Shown here: positions 1 through 5,859 of the stretch, piece after piece | Layout: every line of letters begins with the position of its first letter | How positions within the stretch are numbered: the first letter of the stretch is position 1 | Made by a program: the position numbers and the translations under genes | Source: JBLHUT01 sp047629975 | Lineage (GTDB): Bacteria > Pseudomonadota > Alphaproteobacteria > Rhodobacterales > Rhodobacteraceae | Length of the DNA stretch: 6,204 nt | Reading direction: 5' to 3' | Assembly: GCA_047629975.1 (NCBI GenBank) | Contig: JBLHUT010000212.1 | Coordinates: forward strand, 1 to 6,204 | The notes under the pieces: model-generated | Seen by the model: only the letters and a program-made list of their open reading frames with translations | Databases searched by the model: none | What the model was told of the DNA's origin: nothing

Positions 1-1136
1 CGCATGCCATGAATGGCCGTGATGTCATGGGTCTTGCCCAGACTGGCACCGGTAAAACAGCGGCGTTCGGATTGCCGCTTCTGGATGCGTTGATGAAGGT
101 GGGCACAAAGCCCGGACCCCGTTCGGTCCGCGCACTGGTTCTTGCGCCGACGCGTGAACTTGCTGGTCAGATCTGCGACAACTTGCGTAATTTCACCGAC
201 GGTACGCACCTCAAGGTGGGTTTGGTCGTTGGCGGCCAATCCATCAACGTACAGATCAACCGGTTGGCAAAAGGCACGGATCTGCTGGTGGCGACACCGG
301 GCCGTCTGATCGACCTGCTGGACCGTAAGGCCGTCAGCTTGTCGGAGACCCGTTTTCTTGTGCTCGACGAGGCGGACCAGATGCTTGATCTGGGCTTTAT
401 CCACGCGCTGCGCCGGATTGCACCACTTTTGTCCACTCCGCGTCAGACGATGCTGTTTTCGGCCACGATGCCCAAGCAGATGGCAGAACTCTCTGCTGCC
501 TATCTGAACGATCCGGTCCGGGTCGAGGTGGCACGCGCCGGCAAAGTCGCCGACAAGGTTACCCAAGGCGTTCACTTTGTTGCACAATCCGATAAGCAGC
601 GCCTGCTGATCGAACTTCTGGACAAGCACCGCGAAGATCTTGCGTTGGTCTTTTCACGCACCAAACATGGTGCCGAACGGTTGATGAAGAACCTTGAAAA
701 GGCAGGCTTTGCCGCGGGGTCCATTCACGGCAACAAAAGCCAGGGACAGCGTGACCGTGCGATTACGGCCTTTAAAGAGGGCAAGATCCGCATTCTGGTC
801 GCGACCGATGTGGCCGCTCGTGGGATCGATATCCCCGGTGTGCGCCACGTCTACAACTTTGATCTGCCGAATGTGGCAGAGAACTATATTCACCGTATTG
901 GCCGGACGGCGCGTGCAGGCCTGACCGGTGCGGCTGTTGCGTTTTGCTCACCTGACGAAATGGGCGAATTCAAAGCAATCGAAAAAGTCGTAAAAAGCAC
1001 AATGCCTGTGTTGAGCGGCACCCAATGGGAGCAGTTCAAGGACGAGCGGACAGGCAAAGGCAAGCCCCAGCAACGCCGGCGCGCCCCGCAACAGCGCCAG
1101 CGGTCGGGTGCTGGCGGTTCACGCCGCGCGGCCTGA
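1..1136 (+). CDS. DEAD-box ATP-dependent RNA helicase, RhlE-like (5' end outside window)
   Basis: ATP-dependent RNA unwinding enzyme of the DEAD-box family, expected to act in the cytoplasm on structured RNA, ribosome assembly intermediates or mRNA turnover. Numbered from the first in-window ATG (position 9), the motifs are AQTGTGKT (Walker A, 10-17), PTRELA (47-52), TPGRLID (96-102), DEAD (120-123), SAT (151-153), VFSRT (214-218), ATDVAARGID (265-274) and HRIGRTARAG (295-304), so both RecA-like domains are nearly complete. The codons before position 9 read His-Ala in frame, and family members carry a Q motif about 25 residues before Walker A; that part is missing, so the true start lies left of the window and position 9 is an internal Met. 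The last 35 or so residues are a basic, Gln/Arg/Gly-rich tail, as in RhlE-type helicases, likely for RNA contact. The exact paralogue (RhlE or another) cannot be fixed. Confidence 0.93.
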   Translation, partial: HAMNGRDVMGLAQTGTGKTAAFGLPLLDALMKVGTKPGPRSVRALVLAPTRELAGQICDNLRNFTDGTHLKVGLVVGGQSINVQINRLAKGTDLLVATPGRLIDLLDRKAVSLSETRFLVLDEADQMLDLGFIHALRRIAPLLSTPRQTMLFSATMPKQMAELSAAYLNDPVRVEVARAGKVADKVTQGVHFVAQSDKQRLLIELLDKHREDLALVFSRTKHGAERLMKNLEKAGFAAGSIHGNKSQGQRDRAITAFKEGKIRILVATDVAARGIDIPGVRHVYNFDLPNVAENYIHRIGRTARAGLTGAAVAFCSPDEMGEFKAIEKVVKSTMPVLSGTQWEQFKDERTGKGKPQQRRRAPQQRQRSGAGGSRRAA

Positions 1137-1179
1137 CCTGTCACAGGGTTCGGACAATACCGTAACGGTTTAGCTATCG

Positions 1180-1208
1180 GCGCGCCTGTATCTTTGATGC
1201 AGGCGCGC
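1180..1208 (+). terminator. Hairpin after the helicase gene, likely terminator
   Basis: A perfect 9-bp inverted repeat, GCGCGCCTG (1180-1188) and CAGGCGCGC (1200-1208), closes an 11-nt loop 43 nt after the helicase stop codon. A further A-T and G-T pair can form in the loop. The following TATTT is only a weak U-tract, so termination may be partial. The loop also contains the -35 box of the candidate promoter for the next gene. Confidence 0.5.
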
Positions 1209-1222
1209 TATTTCCATGTAAT
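1194..1222 (+). promoter_or_regulatory. Candidate sigma-70 promoter for the quinone oxidoreductase gene
   Basis: TTGATG (1194-1199, 4 of 6 matches to TTGACA) and TGTAAT (1217-1222, 5 of 6 to TATAAT) are separated by 17 bp. Transcription would start near 1229 and give a leader of about 30 nt with a ribosome binding site just before the ATG at 1259. The -10 lies in a small inverted repeat, CATGT-AATA-ACATG (1215-1228), which might be an operator. Based on motif match and spacing only. Confidence 0.45.
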
Positions 1223-1247
1223 AACATGCAGCAGACTTCGTTTTTTT

Positions 1248-1256
1248 GGGGAAGAG
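1248..1256 (+). promoter_or_regulatory. Ribosome binding site that sets the quinone oxidoreductase start
   Basis: GGGGAAGAG directly precedes the ATG at 1259. The frame also opens at an earlier ATG (1226), but that one has no purine-rich site before it and would add 11 residues to a protein that otherwise has normal family length. Confidence 0.6.
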
Positions 1257-1258
1257 AT

Positions 1259-2245
1259 ATGACAACGACAAACGCAAAAGCCATGATGATCGACGCATAC
1301 GGTGGACCGGAAATGTTCCACGAGGTCGAGCAAGTGGTCGGCACCCCCGGCCCGGGCGAGATCCGGATCCGCCATGTGGCGTGTGGTCTGAATTTTATTG
1401 ATGTCTATCAGCGTTCGGGCGTCTATCCTTTGAACCTGCCGACGGCACTTGGTATGGAGGCGTCCGGCGTGGTCGAGGCTGTTGGCGATGGCGTCAGCCA
1501 TGTCAAAGCCGGTGACCGTGTGGCCTATGCCTCGGCCCCTCCGGGGTCTTATTGCGAGGCGCGCGTCATGCCAGCGGCGCAGGTTTGCCCGTTGCCTGAT
1601 GGAATTTCCTTTGAGGAAGGCGCGGCGATGATGCTCAAGGGGCTTACGGTGCAATATCTGTTTCGCCGGACGGTTCCGATTGAAAAGGGCGATACGGTTC
1701 TGTTTCACGCCGCTGCTGGTGGTGTGGGGCTGATTGCATGCCAGTGGGCGCGTTCAGAGGGTATCATTCTGATTGCGACGGCCGGTACAGACGAGAAATG
1801 TGCGCTGGCGCTTGAATACGGTGCAACTCATGCGATCAACTACAAAACCGAAAACTTCGAGGCCCGCGTCAAGGAACTGACCGGTGGGCGCGGGGTCGAT
1901 GTGGTTATGGATGCCGTCGGCAAGGACACGTTCGAGGGCTCGATCAACAGTTTGCGTCCTCTTGGGATGATGATCACATTCGGGAATGCATCCGGAAAGG
2001 TGCCACCGATTGATGTGGGGATGCTGGGCGCAAAAGGCTCGCTCAAGATCACGCGCCCGACAATTTTTACCCATATTGCCGATCATGAAACCTGTCAGGC
2101 GATGGCTGCGGATTTGTTTGAAAAAGTTCTGTCGGGGGCTGTGAAAATCCGTATCGACCAGCGCTATCCGCTGGCAGAGGTCGCAGCCGCCCACACCGCC
2201 CTTGAGGCGCGTGCCACGACGGGGGCGACCATTCTTACGGTGTGA
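1259..2245 (+). CDS. NADPH:quinone oxidoreductase (zeta-crystallin/QOR type, zinc-free MDR family)
   Basis: A 328-residue medium-chain dehydrogenase/reductase, the usual length for quinone oxidoreductases, which use NADPH to reduce quinones or related electrophilic carbonyls in the cytoplasm. The N-terminal GroES-like domain includes LGMEASGVVEAVG (64-76) and the GDRVAY turn (85-90). The nucleotide-binding Rossmann domain carries AAAGGVG (151-157), the A-x-x-G-x-x-G type loop, followed later by a GGRGVDVVMDAVG segment typical of the family. The cysteine cluster that binds structural zinc in alcohol dehydrogenases is absent, supporting the quinone reductase branch. The start at 1259 is chosen for its strong upstream site. 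It has its own candidate promoter and faces the YbgC-like gene. The physiological substrate cannot be read from the sequence, and enoyl-reductase-like activity is possible. Confidence 0.9.
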   Translation: MTTTNAKAMMIDAYGGPEMFHEVEQVVGTPGPGEIRIRHVACGLNFIDVYQRSGVYPLNLPTALGMEASGVVEAVGDGVSHVKAGDRVAYASAPPGSYCEARVMPAAQVCPLPDGISFEEGAAMMLKGLTVQYLFRRTVPIEKGDTVLFHAAAGGVGLIACQWARSEGIILIATAGTDEKCALALEYGATHAINYKTENFEARVKELTGGRGVDVVMDAVGKDTFEGSINSLRPLGMMITFGNASGKVPPIDVGMLGAKGSLKITRPTIFTHIADHETCQAMAADLFEKVLSGAVKIRIDQRYPLAEVAAAHTALEARATTGATILTV

Positions 2246-2250
2246 TCCAC

Positions 2251-2284
2251 TTGGCGCTCTGTCGTGTTTTCGGCAGGGCGCCGA
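2251..2284. terminator. Bidirectional hairpin between two converging genes
   Basis: A 12-pair stem (2253-2264 with 2271-2282, including two G-T pairs) closes a six-base loop TGTTTT, and two more outer pairs can extend it. It begins 5 nt after the quinone oxidoreductase stop and ends about 20 nt short of the thioesterase stop on the other strand. No U-tract follows on either strand, so it may act as a pause or 3'-end-protecting structure as well as a terminator. Its position between convergent stops supports a shared terminator. Confidence 0.6.
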
Positions 2285-2304
2285 TCAATTCAAGTGAGGC
2301 AAGC

Positions 2305-2739
2305 TTAGTCTTGCGCGAGGCGGGCGCAGGCCCCGAACGCATCGCGCAACGCCTTTGGCATCCTGACGGGTTTTATCTGTGTCGAGACATACGCCAGCGT
2401 GACGGTTGCTTCGGCCAGGGTTACGCCGTCGCGGTAAAAGCCCTGATGCATCGTGACGCTTGCAGCCTTCAGGCGTTGCACATGGGTGACGCAGGTCAAC
2501 AAATCTTCAAGGAATGCAGGGCTGTGCCACTCAAGCTGCGCCCGCCGCACGACAAAGTTCGACCCGTCCGCCCCGATCAACGGCCATGACAACGCGCGCA
2601 GCATCTCGGTCCGGCAGCGCTCTGCCATATCCAGATAGACCGAGTGATAGACGATCCCGCCTGCGTCCGTATCGGCGTAATAGACGCGTATCGGCATGAC
2701 AAAAGTGTCGTTTTCGAATGCCCCGGGGTCATTTGTCAT
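2305..2739 (-). CDS. ybgC: YbgC-like acyl-CoA thioesterase (hotdog fold, 4HBT family)
   Basis: A 144-residue single hotdog-domain protein that should hydrolyse acyl-CoA thioesters in the cytoplasm. The family signature is clear: YYADTDAGGIVYHSVYLDMAER (residues 20-41, in which Asp25 aligns with catalytic Asp18 of E. coli YbgC) followed by RTEMLRAL. YbgC proteins usually sit at the head of tolQRAB and are tied to the Tol-Pal system, but here no tol gene follows: the gene ends against the convergent quinone oxidoreductase. It could therefore be a stand-alone paralogue acting on other acyl-CoAs. The start at 2739 follows an AAGGGAA sequence about 10 nt upstream. A second Met at residue 15 (ATG at 2697) lies just before the conserved domain and is a possible alternative, since E. 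coli YbgC has a shorter N terminus. Confidence 0.88.
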   Translation of the reverse strand: MTNDPGAFENDTFVMPIRVYYADTDAGGIVYHSVYLDMAERCRTEMLRALSWPLIGADGSNFVVRRAQLEWHSPAFLEDLLTCVTHVQRLKAASVTMHQGFYRDGVTLAEATVTLAYVSTQIKPVRMPKALRDAFGACARLAQD

Positions 2740-2775
2740 TTGCTGGGTTCCCTTGGGCGGTGATGTGTTCGAGGG

Positions 2776-2804
2776 ATAATGTGGTGCTTGGGTACGCTGG
2801 TCCA
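2776..2804 (-). promoter_or_regulatory. Candidate promoter for the ybgC-like gene
   Basis: Read on the minus strand, TGGACC (2804-2799) and CATTAT (2781-2776) are 17 bp apart, each matching the sigma-70 consensus at 4 of 6 positions. The predicted transcript would start near 2769, giving a leader of about 30 nt. The -35 box lies inside the 17-bp palindrome at 2793-2809, an arrangement expected for repression. Confidence 0.3.
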
Positions 2805-2809
2805 GCGTA
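2793..2809. repeat. Perfect 17-bp palindrome between divergent genes, possible operator
   Basis: TACGCTGG-T-CCAGCGTA has 8-bp arms around a single central base. It lies in the 171-nt gap between the divergently transcribed ybgC-like and ArsC-like genes, 54 nt from one start codon and 101 nt from the other. As an RNA hairpin it would need a loop of at least three bases. No T-tract follows on the plus strand, and it lies upstream of both genes, so a protein binding site is more likely than a terminator. The cognate regulator is unknown. Confidence 0.5.
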
Positions 2810-2910
2810 AAATATTGTGCCGGTCGCCTGTTGAGTGACGGTGGGTGTTGCTATCGGGGCCAAAGCGCTGTTCAAAAGTGATCGTGACGGAACCAAAAAC
2901 TGGGGGCACC

Positions 2911-3240
2911 ATGAAGCTTTATGGCTTGAAAACCTGCGATACCTGCCGCAAGGCGATGAAGGCTTTGACACAGGCCGGTTTCACGGTTCGATTTATCGAC
3001 CTGCGGGCGGATGGTTTGTCTGACGAGGAGCGCGCGCGGTTCTTCGAAGTACTGGGCGCGGATTTGTTGAATACACGCTCGACCACGTGGCGCGGTCTGT
3101 CCGGAGAGGCGCGCAAGGCTGCTCCGCTGGAGCTGTTGAAATTGTATCCCGCATTGATGAAACGCCCCGTGATCGAGGATGACCACGGGGCGCTGACACT
3201 GGGATGGAGCGCCCAAACGCAGGCGCAATTCGGGCTTTAG
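2911..3240 (+). CDS. ArsC/Spx-superfamily thioredoxin-fold protein, YffB-like
   Basis: A 109-residue cytoplasmic protein of the arsenate reductase (ArsC)/Spx fold, closest by eye to E. coli YffB, a glutathione-related member of unknown physiological role. It begins MKLYGLKTCDTCRKA, with the family's beta strand and a CDTC motif at residues 9-12. It continues with F-x-D-x-R-x-DGLS (28-37), LNTRSTTWR (53-61) and the conserved KRP (84-86) that closes the fold. An earlier in-frame ATG at 2845 would add 22 residues without similarity; the ATG at 2911 has a GGGG sequence 4-7 nt before it and places the beta strand at the N terminus, so it is preferred. E. coli YffB has CDTI where this protein has CDTC, so a CxxC redox pair as in Spx is possible. 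True arsenate reduction is not supported: no ars gene is adjacent. The stop codon overlaps that of the convergent DoxX gene. Confidence 0.85.
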   Translation: MKLYGLKTCDTCRKAMKALTQAGFTVRFIDLRADGLSDEERARFFEVLGADLLNTRSTTWRGLSGEARKAAPLELLKLYPALMKRPVIEDDHGALTLGWSAQTQAQFGL

Positions 3241-3794
3241 ACCGGCTTGGGAGCAAGCATTCTGTCAACCGACAGCGGCCCCGCGCCCTTGAGAACCAGC
3301 ATCAACAGTAAGAACACCCAAAACGCCCGTTGGTCCAGAATAAGCGCGCCAGAGGTTGCATCGAACCACGCGCCGATATCCTTGGCGGCAACGCCGTGGC
3401 CGATGATGTCGACGACGCTTTGCATCACCACAAAGCCGATCATGCCAAGGGCGGCAAGCCGTGTCTGAAACCCGATAACGAGTGCTGCGGGCAGAATAAA
3501 CTCGGCCCAGGTACCCGCAAGCACAACAGCCCAGTGCAAGAGGGACAGTTGCGAGGTGTCATAACCAACGGCCTCCACCGCTTTCGGAAAAATCTGGATA
3601 TACGCAGAGGCCCCTGGCGCAAAAATGCCGAAAATCCCGTCGCCGATCTTTGTCGCGCCCGAGTTCCAATAGTAGATCAGCAAGACCCCTGCGAATATTA
3701 CACGCGCCAGCGTCGGCAGCAGCCAATCCGCAGTGGCCGCATCAACACGCGACACAAGCCGGTCGGGCAGAGCAAGAAGAAGGCGGGGGGTCAT
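3237..3794 (-). CDS. bufD: DoxX-family membrane protein of the bufferin operon (BufD-like)
   Basis: A 185-residue inner-membrane protein of the DoxX family. Four hydrophobic segments are visible at about residues 25-43, 84-109, 113-134 and 156-171, with a long loop (44-83) between the first and second. The end carries KGAGPLSVDRM (169-179), the G-x-G-x-x-S-x-D ending common in DoxX proteins. DoxX proteins have been linked to quinone- or thiol-dependent redox chemistry in the membrane, but the role in bufferin operons is not settled. It is the last gene of the four-gene operon; its ATG overlaps the bufC stop in ATGA (3791-3794), indicating translational coupling. Its stop codon overlaps the stop of the convergent ArsC-like gene, so no terminator fits between them. 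The family call is firm. The symbol rests on gene order. Confidence 0.87.
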   Translation of the reverse strand: MTPRLLLALPDRLVSRVDAATADWLLPTLARVIFAGVLLIYYWNSGATKIGDGIFGIFAPGASAYIQIFPKAVEAVGYDTSQLSLLHWAVVLAGTWAEFILPAALVIGFQTRLAALGMIGFVVMQSVVDIIGHGVAAKDIGAWFDATSGALILDQRAFWVFLLLMLVLKGAGPLSVDRMLAPKPV

Positions 3795-4567
3795 GAGACA
3801 ATCTCCGTATCGAGGTGGACGATGGCCTGACCTGCAATCAGCAGGCCAAGGGTTTGTGACAGGTCAAAATCGGCCATAGCGGCAAGCGCATGGTCAAGCG
3901 CGGCACCCAGCGTGGTGCCCTGTTGAAGATACTCGATGAAAATGCCGGCACCGGGGGGCAGCAGGTGTGGTTCGGGGTCGAATTCGGGGCGCAGGATCAG
4001 AATATCCTGAGCCGACATGCGCACTTCGGGTGCGTCTGATTCGGTATTGCGTCGCCAGATCGCGTGGATCGGCCAATCGGAGCGGATGAGTTCAGCCGAC
4101 GGGGCCAGCCTGATACGGATCGCCAACAGGGCCTCGGGGTCGGTTTGCGACAACGGGGAGAGGTCTGCCTGCGTGCTGTCGGCCGCGTGATAGGACCTGC
4201 GCATAGCTAACTCGACGCGGGCAATATCAGACAGATAGGGCAACGAAGCAACGGGTGCAAAATTGCTCAGGAAAGTGGGCATTTGGGCCCCGTAAAACGC
4301 AAGAACGGGGTCTGTGGGAGGATGCGCGCGCAAGAACACACCGGCCAGAGTGTGAAAATTCGCCGCTCCCACCAGTTTTTCGAGGATTGGAAAGGCCGTC
4401 GCAAGGGCCTCGGTCAACGAGACCACAACATTGTTGCGATAGATATCGAAACGCTTGGTCGCGGGACGCCCTTTCGGGTCGACCAACCCGCACGGCACGT
4501 CAGCCGCCGGGTCAAGCAACGCCTTTTGAAACGCTTCATGCGTCTGTTGGGGAAGGGTGTCGCCCAT
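3791..4567 (-). CDS. bufC: DUF2063 protein, MNIO partner for precursor modification (BufC/HvfC-like)
   Basis: A 258-residue soluble protein with the DUF2063 N-terminal domain, annotated in databases as a putative DNA-binding domain but found beside DUF692 enzymes, where it is thought to present the precursor peptide to the enzyme. Recognisable features are RFDIYRNNVVVSL (39-51), a TAFPILEKLVG helix (57-67), LAGVFLRAHPPTDPVLAFYG (74-93) and LPYLSDIARVE (109-119). The second half (about 150-258) is less conserved and resembles the C-terminal domain of HvfC/BufC proteins. Its ATG overlaps the bufB stop by one base (TGATG), and no clear ribosome binding site precedes it, so translation probably depends on bufB. 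A role in DNA binding is not supported by the context. Confidence 0.88.
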   Translation of the reverse strand: MGDTLPQQTHEAFQKALLDPAADVPCGLVDPKGRPATKRFDIYRNNVVVSLTEALATAFPILEKLVGAANFHTLAGVFLRAHPPTDPVLAFYGAQMPTFLSNFAPVASLPYLSDIARVELAMRRSYHAADSTQADLSPLSQTDPEALLAIRIRLAPSAELIRSDWPIHAIWRRNTESDAPEVRMSAQDILILRPEFDPEPHLLPPGAGIFIEYLQQGTTLGAALDHALAAMADFDLSQTLGLLIAGQAIVHLDTEIVS

Positions 4568-5424
4568 CAGGTGGTCGCAACCAGAAGTGCGGTGGCCCTT
4601 GTGGCTTCGGCGTGCAGAACATCAAAGTCAGGAACGTCATTGTCCCATTCGATCAGGGTCGCAAGAGGGCCGGTTGTGGCAATCGTCTCGACATAAAGTT
4701 GCCAGACCGGATCGACCACAGCCGCGTTGTGGCTGTCGATCAGCAACGGCGCGCCATCGGCGTCTGTGTCTTGTGCGTGGCCGCCAAGGTGGATTTCGCC
4801 CACTGCCTCCAACGGATAGTCGCGCAAATAGGCGCGCGGATCGGTTTGCTGGTTGGTGGCAGAAACAAAGACGTTGTTGATATCAAGCAGCAACCCGCAG
4901 CCGGTGCGACGCGATAGTTCCCGCAGAAAATCTGTCTCGGACATATCCGTTTCGCTGAAGGCAAGGTAGGTCGACGGGTTTTCAAGCAGCATTGGCCGGT
5001 TCAGGGCGTCCTGAACCTGATTGATGTGGCGGGTGACACGCTCGAGGGTGGCGTCGTTATAAGGGAGCGGGAGCAGGTCGTTCAGAAACTCTGTGCCGTG
5101 GCTGGACCATGCGAGATGTTCGGAAAAACTGGCAGGCTCCAACCAGTCAATCAGGGTTCGCAGCCGCGCAAGGTGATCGCGATCCGGCGAGGCTTCGCCG
5201 CCGATCGACAACCCGACACCGTGCACCGAGATCGGAAAATGTTGTGCAAGGGCACGCAGTTGGGCGATAGGGCGCCCGCCGTCTCCCATGTAGTTTTCGG
5301 CGTGTATTTCAAGCCATGTCACGGCACCGGGATCACGCAGAAGACTTGTAAAGTGTTGTGGTTTATAACCGATGCCAGCACTGCGCGGGAGCGTGTCGAG
5401 CGGTGATTTTGACGTATCGAGCAT
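4567..5424 (-). CDS. bufB: DUF692 multinuclear non-heme iron oxidative enzyme (MNIO), BufB-like
   Basis: A 285-residue TIM-barrel enzyme of the DUF692/MNIO family, whose members (MbnB, TglH, BufB) use clustered iron and oxygen to rebuild cysteines in ribosomal peptides. Motifs in order: GIGYKPQH (17-24), WLEIHAENY (37-45), VHGVGLSIGG (67-76), SEHLAW (101-106), LENPSTYL (147-154), LDINNVFVSATN (180-191), EIHLGGHA (210-217) and IEWDNDVP (258-265). His68, His103, Glu148, Asn184, His212, Asp230, His232 and Glu259 are plausible metal ligands by position, not verified by alignment. Next to a DUF2282 precursor it is expected to turn selected Cys residues into thiooxazole-type heterocycles in the cytoplasm before export. 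It starts 81 nt after bufA behind a strong hairpin and only a weak GGA-type binding site, suggesting lower output than bufA. Confidence 0.93.
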   Translation of the reverse strand: MLDTSKSPLDTLPRSAGIGYKPQHFTSLLRDPGAVTWLEIHAENYMGDGGRPIAQLRALAQHFPISVHGVGLSIGGEASPDRDHLARLRTLIDWLEPASFSEHLAWSSHGTEFLNDLLPLPYNDATLERVTRHINQVQDALNRPMLLENPSTYLAFSETDMSETDFLRELSRRTGCGLLLDINNVFVSATNQQTDPRAYLRDYPLEAVGEIHLGGHAQDTDADGAPLLIDSHNAAVVDPVWQLYVETIATTGPLATLIEWDNDVPDFDVLHAEATRATALLVATT

Positions 5425-5446
5425 GAACTGTGTCCGGCGTATGAGG

Positions 5447-5486
5447 GTGCTGCCTTACCAGAGGAAGGCCTTTGGCAAGGCAGCAC
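5447..5486 (-). promoter_or_regulatory. Intercistronic hairpin between bufA and bufB
   Basis: GTGCTGCCTT (5447-5456) and AAGGCAGCAC (5477-5486) are perfect 10-bp inverted arms. On the minus-strand transcript the stem continues with a G-U pair, three pairs, one A-C mismatch and three more pairs, ending in a CCUU loop, for about 17 pairs in total. It begins 19 nt after the bufA stop and ends 22 nt before the bufB ATG. No U-tract follows, so it is more likely a partial terminator or a 3'-end stabiliser for bufA mRNA than a full terminator. Confidence 0.6.
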
Positions 5487-5505
5487 GTTGCTTGGGGGTA
5501 TTTGA

Positions 5506-5811
5506 TCAGGAAGGGATATCGCGCTCGAGAGCTTCCATAGCACCCATCCGTGCAGACCCATCGGCCATCGTAGGCAGATCGATTTCGGCGCATGTTCCGG
5601 CATCTACCAATGACCAGGCGTTACCTTGATAATCAACGACAGAGGTACCTGCACAGCTTGTGCCGGGGCCAGCCGCGCAGTCGTTCTTGCCTGCCAAAGA
5701 CACGCCAAAGCATTTCTCTTTGGCTTGGGCCTGTGCGGGGGTGGTTGTGTGGGCAACAAGGGCCGCGGCAACGGCGCCGGCAACGGCGAGTGACTTGAGA
5801 GCATTAGACAT
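5506..5811 (-). CDS. bufA: BufA1-type bufferin precursor (DUF2282): exported four-cysteine RiPP precursor
   Basis: A 101-residue precursor of the DUF2282/bufferin 1 type, a ribosomal peptide modified by the MNIO enzyme and thought to bind copper in the periplasm. A Sec signal peptide is evident: MSNALKS, a hydrophobic core (about 8-20, Ala/Val/Leu) and TPAQAQA with cleavage likely after Ala28 or Ala30. The mature part carries Cys34 (KEKCFGV), Cys45 (AGKNDCAAG), Cys53 (GTSCAGTS) and Cys74 (DAGTC), with VDYQGNAW (59-66) between the last two. These are the family's conserved positions; some would become thiooxazoles and the others could pair. The frame opens upstream to 5898, but the ATG at 5811 is chosen because AAGGG lies 9 nt before it and the signal peptide starts there. 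An ATG three codons earlier (5820) has no spacing from that site. First gene of bufABCD; the C-terminal 27 residues are cysteine-free. Confidence 0.92.
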   Translation of the reverse strand: MSNALKSLAVAGAVAAALVAHTTTPAQAQAKEKCFGVSLAGKNDCAAGPGTSCAGTSVVDYQGNAWSLVDAGTCAEIDLPTMADGSARMGAMEALERDIPS

Positions 5812-5820
5812 GGTGATCAT

Positions 5821-5825
5821 CCCTT
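5821..5825 (-). promoter_or_regulatory. Ribosome binding site of bufA
   Basis: AAGGG on the minus strand, 9 nt before the ATG at 5811. It decides between this start, the in-frame ATG at 5820 and the longer opening to 5898, because only 5811 has normal spacing. Confidence 0.6.
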
Positions 5826-5859
5826 TGGATATGTTGAATTTGTGTACGTTTCGGTGTGA

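Noticed and set aside
1208..1708. 166-aa minus-strand open frame over the quinone oxidoreductase
   Set aside because: The plus-strand gene carries full family motifs; the antisense product is His/Arg-rich with no known domain.
2242..2589. 115-aa plus-strand open frame right after the quinone oxidoreductase
   Set aside because: It overlaps the stop codon and runs antisense to the YbgC-like gene, which has the catalytic DTDAGG signature. No domain is seen in the product.
2911..3240. Arsenate reductase function
   Set aside because: The fold fits, but the sequence is closer to YffB than to arsenate reductases and no arsenic-resistance gene is adjacent.
3330..3830. 166-aa plus-strand open frame over bufD
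   Set aside because: Antisense to a DoxX protein with four good membrane helices; the product is low in hydrophobic residues and resembles no known family.
4255..4917. 220-aa plus-strand open frame across the bufB/bufC junction
   Set aside because: It is antisense to two clear family genes, its product is rich in Arg/Gln/Gly with no recognisable domain, and such frames arise easily opposite GC-rich genes.
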